Shown here: positions 11,746-23,640 of the stretch, in pieces
Layout of the letters: each line of letters begins with the position of its first letter
Numbering within the stretch: position 1 is the first letter of the stretch
From: Sialis fuliginosa
Taxonomy: Eukaryota; Arthropoda; Insecta; Megaloptera; Sialidae
Direction: 5' to 3'
DNA: 64,000 nucleotides
Assembly: GCA_961205875.1 (NCBI GenBank)
Contig: OY540813.1
Location: 1,769,001 to 1,833,000 of the forward strand
Position numbers and translations under genes: made by a program
Notes under the pieces: model-generated
Told to the model about the DNA's origin: nothing
Databases searched by the model: none
The model's input: only the letters and a program-made list of their open reading frames with translations

Positions 11746-13186
11746 ATGACTGATATAGACGAATCTAAATTTTCTGCACTCTGTCGAATTTGTTTATTGA
11801 ATAAAGAGCTTTCTTTCATTTCATTAGATGTTTTAAAAAGCATAGAGGAGTGTATCAATGTACAGGTAAATTAATGTCAGTTATTTGTATTTAATTAAAC
11901 TCAATTTATACATTATTTTGTAGATATCATTGGACGATGGATTACCCAATTCAATTTGTCATGATTGTAAAGAATTTATTGACAAAATATTACTTTTTAA
12001 ACGCATGTGCCAGAACTCAAATAAAATTTTATACGATATTATTAAAAATAAACGCTGTGATAAAGTACAAATAGAAAATAGTGAAAATGTATCAATAAAT
12101 AATAAGGCTGATAGAAATCAAACATCAACGAATCTAAGAACAAATAGAATATTAAGGTAAAGATAAATACTTGTACGTAAATAAATAGATACAATATTTA
12201 AAAAAAATTCCAGTAATAAATTAACATGCCAAAACTGCAACAAGAAATTTTTAAACGCCAGTACGTTATCAAAACATATGCAAAAGCACGAAATCTTAAA
12301 ACAAGAAGATCCTGAAACAAAACACGATAAATCTTTCCAAAGTGTTCTGCAGTTACAAAAACACCAAGGAATACACGCACCTTCTTTACCTTGTGTCTGC
12401 ACAACTTGTGGAAAGAGTTTTATTTCTAAAAGTAAACTACGAAGGCATGAACTCATACACAGTACAAGACTGCGTATCCACGCCTGCTCTCATTGCGATA
12501 AGGTAAAAATCACATTGAGATTTTGTTGTATTAAAGCAATTAAAAAAATTTCATTCAGGCATTTCACGATAAAGATACATTACGAGGCCACGTAAGACTG
12601 TGCCACGCCACTGAACCCAGAACACGGTATGTGTGCCCTATTTGTGGCGTGTCCGTCATAGACCTTCGCTCACACACCCGCCGACGCCACAGCTCTAACC
12701 AAAGACTCAAATGCGGTAAATACCTAACCTAAAATTATTTTGTGAATTTTTCCTTTTTTTATATTTTGCTTTCTAGAGATCTGTTCTACCACATTTCGGT
12801 CAAACAGCGACTTAACTCGCCACACCCGCAACAAGCACTCTAACAATCCGACGACACTCCGTGCTCTGTGTTCTACGTGCGGCAAGCCGTGCGCGTCTCT
12901 CGCAGAGCTGAGGCAACACTCGCTGACGCACACGGGGGCAAAGCCGCACGCGTGCCACTTGTGCGACAAGCGCTACACGGCAGCAAAGACTCTGCGGTGC
13001 CACCTGAGGACCCATTCGGGCGATAAGCCGTTCGCCTGTACAGTTTGCGATAGGAGGTTCCATAACAGCCAGGTGCTCAAGCATCATACGAGGATACACA
13101 GTGGGGTGCGCCCATTCGTATGCCAGTTGTGTGGAAAAACTTTTGCACAAAGTGCTGCACTTTATAATCATAAAAAGACGCATTGA
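11746..13186 (+). CDS. ZAD-C2H2 zinc-finger protein, paralogue A
   Basis: Predicted transcription factor of 402 residues from five exons: 11746-11865, 11924-12156, 12214-12502, 12559-12715 and 12777-13186. All introns are about 57-60 bp, GT-AG, with phases 0, 2, 0, 1. The N-terminal ZAD zinc-associated dimerisation domain uses C13-x2-C16 (exon 1) and C52-x2-C55 (exon 2). A short charged linker precedes a C-terminal block of about nine C2H2 fingers. The last four have classic spacing and TGxKP/SGxxP-type linkers, ending QSAALYNHKKTH. The second finger is degenerate: both cysteines are missing where paralogue B keeps CYKC. The ATG was chosen because it begins the ZAD-containing frame and aligns with paralogue B. 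DNA target is unknown. Confidence 0.92.
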
Positions 13187-13202
13187 TGTGTATTTATTTT
13201 TG

Positions 13203-13208
13203 AATAAA
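13203..13208 (+). terminator. Poly(A) signal of ZAD gene A
   Basis: AATAAA 16 bases after the stop codon; a second AATAAA lies near 13308. The intergenic gap to gene B is only 395 bp. Confidence 0.6.
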
Positions 13209-13581
13209 ATTGTTATTTTTTACTGCATTTTAGTTATTTTAAGGTTAAAAGTCGAAAAATTTAATATGTTATTTATGAATTATATCTAATTTTTTACTTT
13301 TAATTATTAATAAAGTTTTTTTTATTGAAAAAAATACTGCTAGTATGTCCAATAACCTTAAACTGAGCGTATAAAAAATCCTAAAAAAATAATTTACGTA
13401 CAAACTGGTCGCAGTTTGAGAAGCACTGTTTTATGGTACATGTAGCGACTGTCAAATGAAACTGTTTATGCTGTTTAGTACAGACCGTACGCTATTTACA
13501 TATCTGACCTGTTTGACGTTTAATGAAGATGTTATAACAATACATTTATCAATGAAAATACGTATTTTGCAAATATAAACG
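13209..13581. promoter_or_regulatory. ZAD gene B promoter / intergenic gap
   Basis: Spacer between the tandem paralogues. The part from about 13448 ('tgtcaaatgaaactgttta') resembles the sequence 75 bp upstream of gene A's ATG. The duplication therefore seems to have included proximal promoter sequence. Confidence 0.45.
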
Positions 13582-16500
13582 ATGGCTGAAATAGACGAGA
13601 CGAAGTTTTCTTCAATCTGTCGGATTTGTCTGAATAATAAAAAACTATCTCCCATTTCATTAGACATTATAAACACCATAGAGGAGTGCATCAATGTAAA
13701 GGTAAATTAATGTCAACAGAATGTATTATTCAAACGTAATTTATATACATATTTTTAATAGATATTGTTACACGATGGAATGCCCAATTCAATGTGTACT
13801 GAATGTAAAAAACTGGTCAACAAAATACTTCTTTTTAAACGCATGTGTGAAAACTCAAATAAAGTTTTATCTGATATAAAAAATAAACGTGATGAAGTCC
13901 AAATAGAGAATATATATATTAAAACAGAACAAGTTGAAGAGGCACCAGAAAAAATAGAAGAATTGCCAGAAAAGAATGATGAATCACCCGAGAATATTAA
14001 AAATGACTTACCAGACAATATTAAAGAAGATTTATCAGACAACAATGAAACTAACGATTCATCAGACAATATTGAAAACGATAATTTATCAGACAATATT
14101 GAAGATGATCTTTCAGACAATACCGATGAAGATTATATACCAAAAAAGAAAAAAGCAAATACTAATAAAAAAGTTTCCCTACTTAAAATAAAATTTAAAA
14201 AAATAAACAGAAGGAAATACAGGTAAATATTTTTACAGGCATGTTAAAATAAATAAATATAACGTTAAAAAAACTTCTAGTAAAAGAGTGTCATGTGAAA
14301 GGTGCGGTAAGAAATTCAACGAATCTACAATATCGAAACATATGCGAAGGCACCAGATATTAAAAGACGATGGGAAAACAGAACACAAATGTTATAAATG
14401 TGAAGAGAAATATTACGATGTAAAAGAGCTGCGAAAACACCAAAAAACGCATAAACCGTACTTACCTTATGGCTGTAAACATTGCGGAAGGGCCTACATA
14501 TCAGATAGTAAATTACAGAGACATCTACGTGGTCACCATAACTGCTCTCAATGTGATAAGGTATGTCTACATACATATTACTACAGATACAACACATTTT
14601 ACCTTATTCTAACATACCAACACCTACTTTTTCGACATTTGTGACATCATATTTATCCTATTTTTAAATTATAGTAAAAAAAACATGATTTTACATATTG
14701 AATTCCACATATTTTACCCAAAAATATTTACAGAACACATAAAATTATTTGACAGTTAAGTTAATTGTTGAAACTTCAAACTAAAGTAACATACATCAGA
14801 GTTATGGTTCATTCCATAGATTAAGAAAATATAAAAAAACATGTTAATAAACTATCGTTACTTTAATAATTATTTAATTATTCAAATCAATTCATTTTAT
14901 TTCCTTAAAATTGTACATTTGAACGAAATTAAAAAATAAATATTTCGCGTTTTATTTTTGTATAAAATGGCGGACCAATCAGAAGCTGTCAGATTATGTC
15001 CATACTCTGATTCGAGTTACTATAAAAATGGAAGTATCTATTGTTGAAAATAAAATTAATTATTTTACTTGAGAACTGACATCTGTAGATATATTTGTTA
15101 CTTTTTTTTATTTAGGAATGCAGCAATAGAAGTGAACTACGAGCACATGTGAAATTATTTCACCCTGCCGTACCAAAACCCCGTTTTGTTTGTCCAGTCT
15201 GCGGCGTGTCTCTGAGAAACTTACGTTTACATACAAAGCGATGCCATGGACCTGACCATCATGTCAAATGTGGTAAGTATTAATAAATATTGTACTATCA
15301 CATGCATAATTAACTGACAGCGCTTCTTCTATTTGTTTATTATAATATAATTATTATATTTACTAGAAATATAGCAACAGTGAGAGTTCAGCGTACAAAT
15401 AATATTCCAAATTGCTTGTAATAATCATATTTGAAATATTTACCAATTTAAAAATCATTTAACATTGTTAAGTTGACAACTGGAATTATTGCTTAAACTG
15501 CATATAATTTATAAATTAAGTCGATTGTATTAACACTTTAATTGCTGAAAAATGAATAAAAAGTAAATATAATCAGCTAGTTTACAAACAGACCCTCTTT
15601 TACACGCTTAAATATAAGTAAGTTCAAAATTAAAAGATCATTAAATTTTGTAATTTTTTTTGTTATGTATCTCTGCAAAAAATAGAATAGAATGTTCTAG
15701 TTTTCGATTCATCCATTGATTTTTTTTGTCCTTCAGGATAACTTTCATTTTAGGTGTAAAGCGATAAAAAAAATTCGCAAAAATTTACTTCAATTTTAAA
15801 AATTTCCACGGACCGTAATATTTTTTTTTGATAAAATCTATTGATTGATTTTTGTAGATTAGACTTTTTTCTTCAATTTGCTATTTTTGTATCACTATAC
15901 GACCATTTTTGATCGATTTATTTACAATCGAAGAAAAAAACTACACTGTAAAATTTTAACGCCTGTAACTAGGGGACAAATGAACATAAACAAAATTTAA
16001 GGGCAGATTTGGAAAGTTGAAAGTCTCCTCTTTAACGCCCTTAAGTTATTTATTTAATACAAAATGTTTTTATTTGGGTAAAATCAATTTTAAAAACCGA
16101 ATATTTTAATTTTTTTATAAACCCTGGAGGAACTTTAGGGGAAATTAAGTTAAAAATACCCTTAAAACATCTGCAAAACCCCGGATCACTTAGATTTGTT
16201 TTTCTTTGTATTCTAAGCGATCTGAAAAAAGTTAGGTTAGGTTTGTTCAATACGTCAAATTAATTTGGAAATTGGAAGTATACTCTGTTTCATTTCAGAT
16301 TGCAGTGGTGGGTACGATTCACACTGGCACTATTCTATGAATAATTTATTTTAATATGCATATGAAAACTTTTAATGAAATTTGAAGAAATAAAACTCAC
16401 CTTTGTTTTGTAAATATTAGTTAATCTAATAATGTCAATAATATAATACACATTTTTAGAATAACTAATCTGACAGTTTGAATTTATTTGCATTTGTTTC

Positions 16501-17816
16501 CAAGGCAACATGATGTATTGCGTCAGTGAAAATTGTGTTATTGTGAATCTGCCTGGCGTTTTACACACTAGCGATTTAGTCGCTCGACTATCGCGTACAT
16601 TCATTTTACATTGTTTTATATGTAAATCGCAAAATCCATAGGCACACACTGTGGCGATAGCATGCCATGACGCGATAGTCGCTAGTGTGTAAAGCGTCGA
16701 TTACATTGAGCGAGTTTACAAGCTAATAATCCAGTAATTGAGAAAAAAATCAAACGGAATGAAATACCATTCTGTTTTATTCCGGAATCTGAACGTAAAA
16801 TATATAGCAAATTTCAATTTGAATACAGTTCATCGGATTCAAACGGAATCAATAATGAAAATTGACAACTAAAAAAACTAAATAAATGTGGATTGGCAGC
16901 ACTGCAAACTTCTTCAGACTGCTTGGACGTAATAAACAATAATTAAACGTAATGAAATTATTGGCAGTGAATACGGAATTGTACAGAAATCGGAATGAAA
17001 CGTCAAAATTTGATTCCTTTTGATTACTTTTTCAATTACTGGGAAGCCAGCGTGTTACAAGCTGCATGTAAAATCGCTCAGTGTAATCATATTCACAAGC
17101 AAACAAGCTGCTACAAAAGTTGAAATCCGGGCTACTTTACTCGCTAGCTTGTAGGCTTGTAAACTAGCCGTGTGTCATCATAGTAGCTAGTTCGCTAGCT
17201 GCTAGTATCTCGGTGATTCCTGGTTTCAGTGTGTGGTTTACTCGCTAGCTAGTTGGCTACTGAGCGAGTGGAAAGTTTTGTGTGTCATTATCACTACCTT
17301 ACTAGCTAACTCGCTCGCTTGTACAAGCTGGCTTGTTAGCTTGTAAACTCGCTTAATGTAATCGACCCTTTAGGACTGTTAGATAAATGCGCATTACAAC
17401 TTCTAGAAATCTGCTCGAGCACGTTTTCCTGCCGCAACGACCTGATCAAGCACAAGGTCTCCGATCACGGCGAATCTCGCAAACCGGCACGCGCTCTCTG
17501 TTCGACTTGCGGCAAGGTGTGCGGTTCCATGTCTGAGCTGCAGTACCACATGCTCGGTCATACGGGCGTCAAGCCGCACGCGTGTCACCTGTGCGACAAG
17601 CGATACACGGCGAGCAAATCGCTCAAGTGCCATCTGCGGACGCACAGCGGTGAAAAACCGTACGCGTGCAGCGTGTGTGACAGGAGGTTCCACAACAATG
17701 AGGTTATGAAACAGCATTTGAGGGTGCATACTGGGGAAAGGCCGTACGTTTGTCCGTTCTGCGGGAAAACGTTCGCGCAAAGCTCGTCGTTGCATAATCA
17801 TAAGAAGACGCATTGA
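13582..17816 (+). CDS. ZAD-C2H2 zinc-finger protein, paralogue B
   Basis: Tandem duplicate of gene A, predicted 475 residues. Exons are 13582-13701, 13762-14222, 14281-14560, 15116-15272 and 17407-17816. Exons 1, 4 and 5 have exactly the same lengths as in gene A (120, 157, 410) and all intron phases match. The ZAD keeps CRIC in exon 1 and CTEC in exon 2. Exon 2 is 228 bp longer than in A and encodes an acidic Asn/Asp/Ser repeat (DNIEDDLSDN type). The zinc-finger block is intact, including the CYKC finger lost in A, and the last fingers carry TGEKP/TGERP linkers. For exon 3 the acceptor at 14280 was chosen, matching A. Introns 3 (555 bp) and 4 (2134 bp) are inflated by transposon insertions. 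Confidence 0.92.
16554..16694. repeat. Short inverted repeat in intron 4 of ZAD gene B
   Basis: 'ttttacacactagcga' near 16560 pairs with 'tcgctagtgtgtaaa' near 16680, and 'gactatcgcgt' with 'acgcgatagtc'. The imperfect stem of about 30 bp encloses about 75 bp. The end overlaps the start of the next element, so the boundary is ambiguous. Confidence 0.55.
16692..17370. mobile_element. MITE with 33-bp TIRs and TA target duplication
   Basis: The left terminus 'gtcgattacattgagcgag' and right terminus 'ctcgcttaatgtaatcgac' are inverted over 33 bp with two mismatches. Both ends are flanked by TA, as in Tc1/mariner-type elements. The interior has many 'gctagc/cttgta' motifs and no coding sequence. 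It lies wholly inside intron 4 of gene B. Confidence 0.7.
16731..17042. mobile_element. Second MITE nested inside the 679-bp element
   Basis: Begins 'ccagtaattgagaaaaa' and ends 'tttttcaattactgg', with imperfect TIRs running about 30 bp including 'aatcaaacggaat' versus 'attccttttgatt'. No target-site duplication could be assigned. The host element is therefore the older insertion. Confidence 0.6.
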
Positions 17817-17919
17817 TTTATGCCGTATCTATGAAGCAAGCGCTGTTATGTAGGGCACACGGAAGAGCTATATGATTGTTGTATATATTTATATGTACCT
17901 ACCTGTTTGATATTTCCTA

Positions 17920-17925
17920 AATAAA
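17920..17925 (+). terminator. Poly(A) signal of ZAD gene B
   Basis: AATAAA 104 bases after the stop, followed by an AT/T-rich region. Confidence 0.6.
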
Positions 17926-17961
17926 ATTTAAAAAATCTTATTTAAATCTTTCTTTTTCTTA

Positions 17962-18241
17962 TGTCCGGTATTATAAAGGAGCTAGCAAATTTGCTAGCTA
18001 GCAAGCACTTTCAAATAAGATGGAGTTTGTTGAAGACTTTGACAAGTTTCGTGTACGCGTTGTAGGTAAATACCAACGGTATTAAAACAGTGGCGATTGT
18101 ACGGTGAAAGATGCCAACTGTGTTACAATTAGTTGAAGTGTCACTGCTCTAAATTCCATAGATACTAGTACAGAATTAATACCCCATTTGAAAGTAATTG
18201 CTAGCTAACAAATTTTGCTAACTCCTTTATAATACCGGACA
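17962..18241. mobile_element. PIF/Harbinger-like MITE, 280 bp, TTA target duplication
   Basis: Left end 'tgtccggtattataaagga' and right end 'tcctttataataccggaca' form inverted repeats of about 50 bp. The element is bounded by TTA on both sides. A 3-bp TWA duplication is the hallmark of PIF/Harbinger transposons. No coding potential. Confidence 0.8.
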
Positions 18242-18270
18242 TTAAAAATATAATATTACAAATGTAACTT

Positions 18271-18786
18271 CAATAGAGTAATCCGGAAATTTGATAACTT
18301 TATTCAATATTAAAAGTCGTAAAAATCAGCTCGCATTTAAAACGCGACGTGATTGGTTGAAGGGTTTGTGACGTCACAAATCGTATTCTGTCAATTATAT
18401 AGAATAACCTTACTTTTAATTTTTTCTTTAGTTTCCTTCTGGTACAGTTATAAATCTTTTTCCAGGAGTTTTGTAAGTTGAATTATTACAACAAGGTACA
18501 AAACAATATTTATAAATTATTATTTTTCACGCGTTTTCCATGTTTATCGTTGACACTTGTATATTTAATTGTAAGCATTGACTGACATTTTAATTCAGGA
18601 TTATGACGTCACGTAACATGGCGTGCAATTGAGAGCGTTTGAAAAGTACATTTTTTTAAATTTGATATTTTGGGGTCGTGATAAACTTTTGAAGTATGAA
18701 AAAATATTCTACAATGTTTTTTTTATCTCTAGTTTACACTAAACAGGGTTTTAGAGGTTTTAATTTTTGACCGGATTACTCTATTG
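18271..18786. mobile_element. DNA element with 16-bp TIRs
   Basis: 'caatagagtaatccgg' at the left is exactly inverted as 'ccggattactctattg' at the right. The interior has TGACGTCA-like palindromes and no ORF. No clear target duplication. Confidence 0.6.
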
Positions 18787-20394
18787 TTAGGTCATTAAGT
18801 ATCAAACTAATATTTTGTTAGGTTAGGTTTTTTTTCCACACAAAAAATTGGGAAAATACAAATCGCCACATCTTTGTTAAAAAAAGTCATAGGATGATTA
18901 TTCAAAAAGCATTTTGAAGCTTGTAATTTCTACTTTTGACTGTTTTTTGAAAATTAAAAAAAAATCTACACGACAATTAATCGAAGCTCATTAAAACATT
19001 GTAAATATTCAGATGTATTAGTAAAGCGAGTAAGCTATATACACAATAACATAAGAAACATAAAACAACTGCCCAAGACTTTATTTTCTTTCTTGACTTT
19101 TTTAAAGAGGATTTTGACCGTTATTCTTTTGTTATTTAATAAATCTGCAAGATCTTGAAGCTCGTACTGGATGGGAGACATAATCTGCGCTCTGTAGAGT
19201 TTAATAAATATATATAATATGTACATACCTGTTTAATATATTTGTTTAATTGATTATTTTTTAATAAAACAATTTATTTTTACAATCTTTCAATTATTTA
19301 ACGCATTTATAAAACAATTACGATTTTATTTTTAAAATATTCATAATACGCATTTATTTATATTATAAATATTTCAATAATTTTACACTAGTTATTTATT
19401 TATTACGAATGAGATCATATTATTTATTTATTTATTTACTAAAAGTAAAATATCAAAGTTGCATTTCGCAGAACACATTTTACTTTGTGGCGATTTATCT
19501 AATACATTTTTTTATCAGTTAATAATAATGCATAAAAATTAGCTAGTGTTTTAAAAATAAAATAATCTCAAGTACGGTTCTTTTCATTATATATTTACGT
19601 ACAAGCTAACCTCAACTTTTATAGTGGCGCCTTCGATGGTAAAAATCGAAACTAACACAATCGGGTCAGCTGTCACCTAACCTTACATAATTAACAATTA
19701 AATCAATGATTATATATGTTTAACAATAGGCATGATGCCTAGTTATAAAAAAAAACTATGATAATCGAACGTGTTTCCTGTTTCCCAAAAAAAATACTTA
19801 TTTCTGCAGAAAATAAAGGTTTAATCACAAAAATTTACCCTTTTAAAACTAATTTTGAATTTGCCGCCAAAACGTTCGCAGGTGTCATGGCGCATTTGTG
19901 ACGTCACGCATATGTAAACACTCCTTGTCAACAATAATAAATCCTAATCGGTTTTAGTTTTAGTAACACAAAATTGGGCAAATTTAAAATTTAAAACCAC
20001 AAAATAATTTATAAACAGTGCAGATATTAATGAAACAAAAATGATGTTTACTTAGGCGTGACGTCATTCACTCTGATTGGTGTTCCATCAAACATGGCGG
20101 ATTGCTATATTTTGTGCCTTTATTTTAACAAAAATTATATTAATCTCGCTTTTAATATAAAAATAAATACATAAAAACAGGTTTTGAGTTTTGCATTTTT
20201 ACGCTAGATGTCAAATATTTTAGGTTAATTTTTCCTAGTTGCCAAAGAAGTATAACTTATAACCTAACTTTTTTTAAATTCGATTTCTGAAGTTAGTTGA
20301 CGTATAAACATTACAGTTGTTTTTTTTTAACAAAAAAGTTGATGATAGCTTGTACTCAGTTATAAATGCAATTCTTTAACCATCCGTAGCAGCG
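18787..20394. other. Intergenic, AT-rich, no gene seen
   Basis: Contains scattered 'tgacgtcac' and 'atggcg' motifs around 19880-20100, similar to those inside the 18271-18786 element. It is probably decayed transposon sequence. The small minus-strand ORF at 19035-19226 has no recognisable domain. Confidence 0.5.
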
Positions 20395-21460
20395 GGAATT
20401 GGCACCCTAACTTCATAGGAGAGACCCTACACACTCCAGGCTTAATTTGATTCAATTTAAGCTTAAACACAAGCGTCGTAACTTCACAGAAGAGTTTAAG
20501 CTTAATTTGATCCAATTTATGAACAAAACACATATGAAATTAGGTCGCAAACATCCACCGAACTGTATTTTTGCCATTGGTTCATTACGTCGACGTCCTA
20601 ACTTCATATGATACTCAATTCAGTTCAGATTAAATTTGATTCAATTTAAGCCAAAACTACATCAAATCTCATGTGAAATTAGGCAGCAAACTGCCACCCA
20701 TCTGTATTTTTGCAATTGGTACGTTACGTCGGCTTCCTAACTTCATATGAAACGTGTTTCACGTGCAGTTAGGCCGCTAACAGACGACAATCTGTATTTT
20801 TTGCGATTTTTGGCTTCCTAACTTCATTTGAAACGTGTTTCACGTGCAGTTAGGCCGCTAACAGACGCCGATCTGTATTTTTGCGATTTTTGGCTTCCTA
20901 ACTTCATATGAAACGTGTTTCACGTGCAGTTAGGCCGCTAACAGACGCCGAACTGTATTTTTTGCGATTTTTGGCTTCCTAACTTCATAAGAAACGTGTT
21001 TCATGTGCAGTTAGGCCGCTAACAGACGCCGATCTATATTTTTTTCGATTTTTGGTTTCCTAACTTCATATGAAACGTGTTTCACGTGCAGTTAGGCCGC
21101 TAACAGACACCGATCTGTATTTTTTGCGATTTTTGGCTTCCTAACTTCATATGAAACATGTTTCACGTGCAGTTAGGCCGCTAACAGACGCCGAACTGTA
21201 TTTTTTGCGATTTTTGGCTTCCTAACTTCATAAGAAACGTGTTTCATGTGCAGTTAGGCCGCTAACAGACGCCGATCTATATTTTTTTCGATTTTTGGCT
21301 TCCTAACTTCGTATGAAACGTGTTTCACGTGCAGTTAGACCGCTAACAGAAACCGATCTGTATTTTTCGCGATTTTTGGCTTCCTAACTTCATATGAGAC
21401 ACGGTAGAGTGTTTGAACTCGTGTCTCATGTGTAGTTAGGCTGCTGACGTCCACCGAACG
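20395..21460. repeat. 81-bp satellite, about 9 close copies plus older diverged ones
   Basis: The unit contains 'ggcttcctaacttcatatga', 'aacgtgtttcacgtgcagtt' and 'aggccgctaacagacgccga'. Close copies run from about 20730 to 21420 with a period of about 81 bp; the left flank (20395-20730) is diverged. A variant unit (cataagaaacg...catgtg, followed by gatctatatttt) recurs 244 bp apart, giving a three-unit higher-order repeat. Confidence 0.88.
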
Positions 21461-22047
21461 GCTACAAATATCAGATATGTGAGTTGTTGTACAGACAGTA
21501 TTTAATTTTTGGCAAAAAATTAAAAAATTGTAATATAAACTTGTATATTATTATTATATTTAGATCGTACATTATCTAGGACACATTTTTCATAAGTAAA
21601 TTATTATCTTTAAATAATTTATCAGAATATATTATATTGTATATTTACAATCAGGGATCTAAACTAAAAATAAATAAAACAAGACTGTTTCTAGTCATTT
21701 TGTGTTTATTTATAACAAAAATATATCCAGTACTTTTCCTTAACCTCTTTTTTTTTCTCTACTTCAAAATTTACTTATTTTCTTTAATTTTTTAATGAAC
21801 ACTTTTTCTTCTCAATAAATACAACAGAATTTACAATTATTAGGACCTTATTTTATAAAAAAAAGTCAGTCGTATAATCTTTTATTTATGCCTCGTTTTA
21901 ACAAACGATAGTTACTAGATATTCTTAGTTATCTCTGAACTGAATATTATAATCGGCTATTATTTAATTTCACTTGGATTCCAAGTGTCTCTCTAATGGC
22001 AATTTCACCCCCCCCCCCCCCCCCCAAATGAAGCTAAAAAATTATTA
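21461..22047. other. Intergenic, AT-rich, ending in a poly(C) run
   Basis: No gene or clear element. A run of about 17 C lies at 22009-22025, next to the fold-back element that follows. Confidence 0.5.
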
Positions 22048-22540
22048 TCCTTGCAAAATTCAAATATCCGTAACTTTTGTAAAAATGATCGTAGTGAATT
22101 TAAAAAAAAGGAAATTAAAGCTTGAAATCTTAATTTTAAGATTCCTTCAAGAAATTTTATTTTTATTAACATCATAAGAAGTTACAGTCCGATAAAGGTG
22201 CGCTGAAGAAATTCAATTTTTTTTTTAATAACTTTGGTTGCGTGCACTGGGTGTAAAAAAAATCGTAGGTGAATTTGAAACATGCCATTTGAAAGCTTGG
22301 ACCCTCAGCTTCAAAATAATTTTTGTATTTTTTATTTTAGTTTATTTTTCACTGAGTTATTAATGTTTTTAACTCAAATCAAAATTTTTGTAATTTTCGG
22401 CGCACCCTTTATTGATGTTAATAAAAACAAAATTTTTGGAGAAAGAATAAATTAAAGGTTTCAAGCTTTAATTTCCTTTTTTGGAAAATTTTATTTCAAT
22501 CATTTTTATAAAAGTTACAGCTATTTGAATTTTGGAAAAA
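22048..22540. mobile_element. Fold-back element with arms of about 150 bp
   Basis: Left-arm motifs 'aaattcaaatatccgtaact', 'aaggaaattaaagcttgaaa' and 'ttattaacatcataa...gtgcgc' reappear inverted at 22395-22540. The arms are imperfect and about 200 bp lie between them. No ORF. Confidence 0.65.
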
Positions 22541-23149
22541 AAAAATTCAATTTTTTATTAAAATAAAAAGACGACTTATTTTTTTTATATATTCAGGTCA
22601 TAGATAACAGAAAGCTTGGTCTATCATTGGTGAAACTGGGCATTAGTTTTCTTATAAATGTCAAAATTAATAATTTTCTATTAGAGATTATTTTTACCTA
22701 AAATTAAAAATTCTCATTCAGATAAACAAAAAAAAATTAAAATTATAACAAATCGACATTATTTTAAATAAAAATAAAAGAAAATAAGATACGCTTTGAA
22801 AATGCAGCGGTTACAAAATTCTAAAAAATCATAACATGGAAGACAAAGTAAGATTTCAATTATCGACGCAAAAAATATATATAATATAATAAAATTAAAA
22901 CAATTCTTGGCTTCTAGGAAGCAAAGAACCATTACAAAGTATTAGAATTTTGTAATCACCTTATTGGAATAAATACTGATTACGAATTGACATACATCGG
23001 AAGCAAAAGCTTCAATTCACTCGAATGCAATGAGCAGTTTACAAATACACCTAGTAATTATTTTCAGTAAGAAATACTGAAAATAAACTTACTTTTTTAT
23101 CATTTCTAATGACTAAAATATATTCAAAGTTAAAAAAAAAATCGTCTCC

Positions 23150-23640
23150 CGTTTGGCGACATAGAACTCGGGAACTATAAATCGCACAAACTTCATATCT
23201 ATCTTAAAATGTTTGTTATATAGTCTAGTATTATGTATTAAAATATCAAATCATTCTGATGAACCGTTTAGAAGTTAATGCCCTTTAAGTAAAGTACAAA
23301 AAAAACACCCTTATTTAGACAAATTAAAATACCATATGTTCGGCGACATAATACTCTGGAATTATAAATCGCAGAAACTTCAGAACTATCTAAAACTGCG
23401 CGTTATATAGTCTACTTTTACATATTAAAATTTCAAATCATTCCCATGATTCGTAAAGAAGTTACAGTCCTTTACGTAAAGTAAGCGTATTTGTACATGG
23501 ACATTACTTAAACGGATATAAATAATTAACTATTCGTCGGAATGATTTGAAATTTTAACACATGAAACTAGATTATATAACGCACATTTTAAGACCATTC
23601 TGAAGTTTGTGTGATTTATAGTTACGGAGTTCTAACAGTT
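23150..23640. mobile_element. R1 composite MITE, second full copy
   Basis: Same direct-direct-inverted arrangement as at 6357-6840. It starts 'ggcgacatagaactc' and ends 'gtttgtgtgatttatagtta'. The surrounding 22541-23149 is featureless AT-rich DNA. Confidence 0.65.

Noticed and set aside
14223..14238. A 16-bp intron in ZAD gene B that would keep the frame open
   Set aside because: Too short to be spliced; the acceptor at 14280 gives a 58-bp intron that matches paralogue A exactly.
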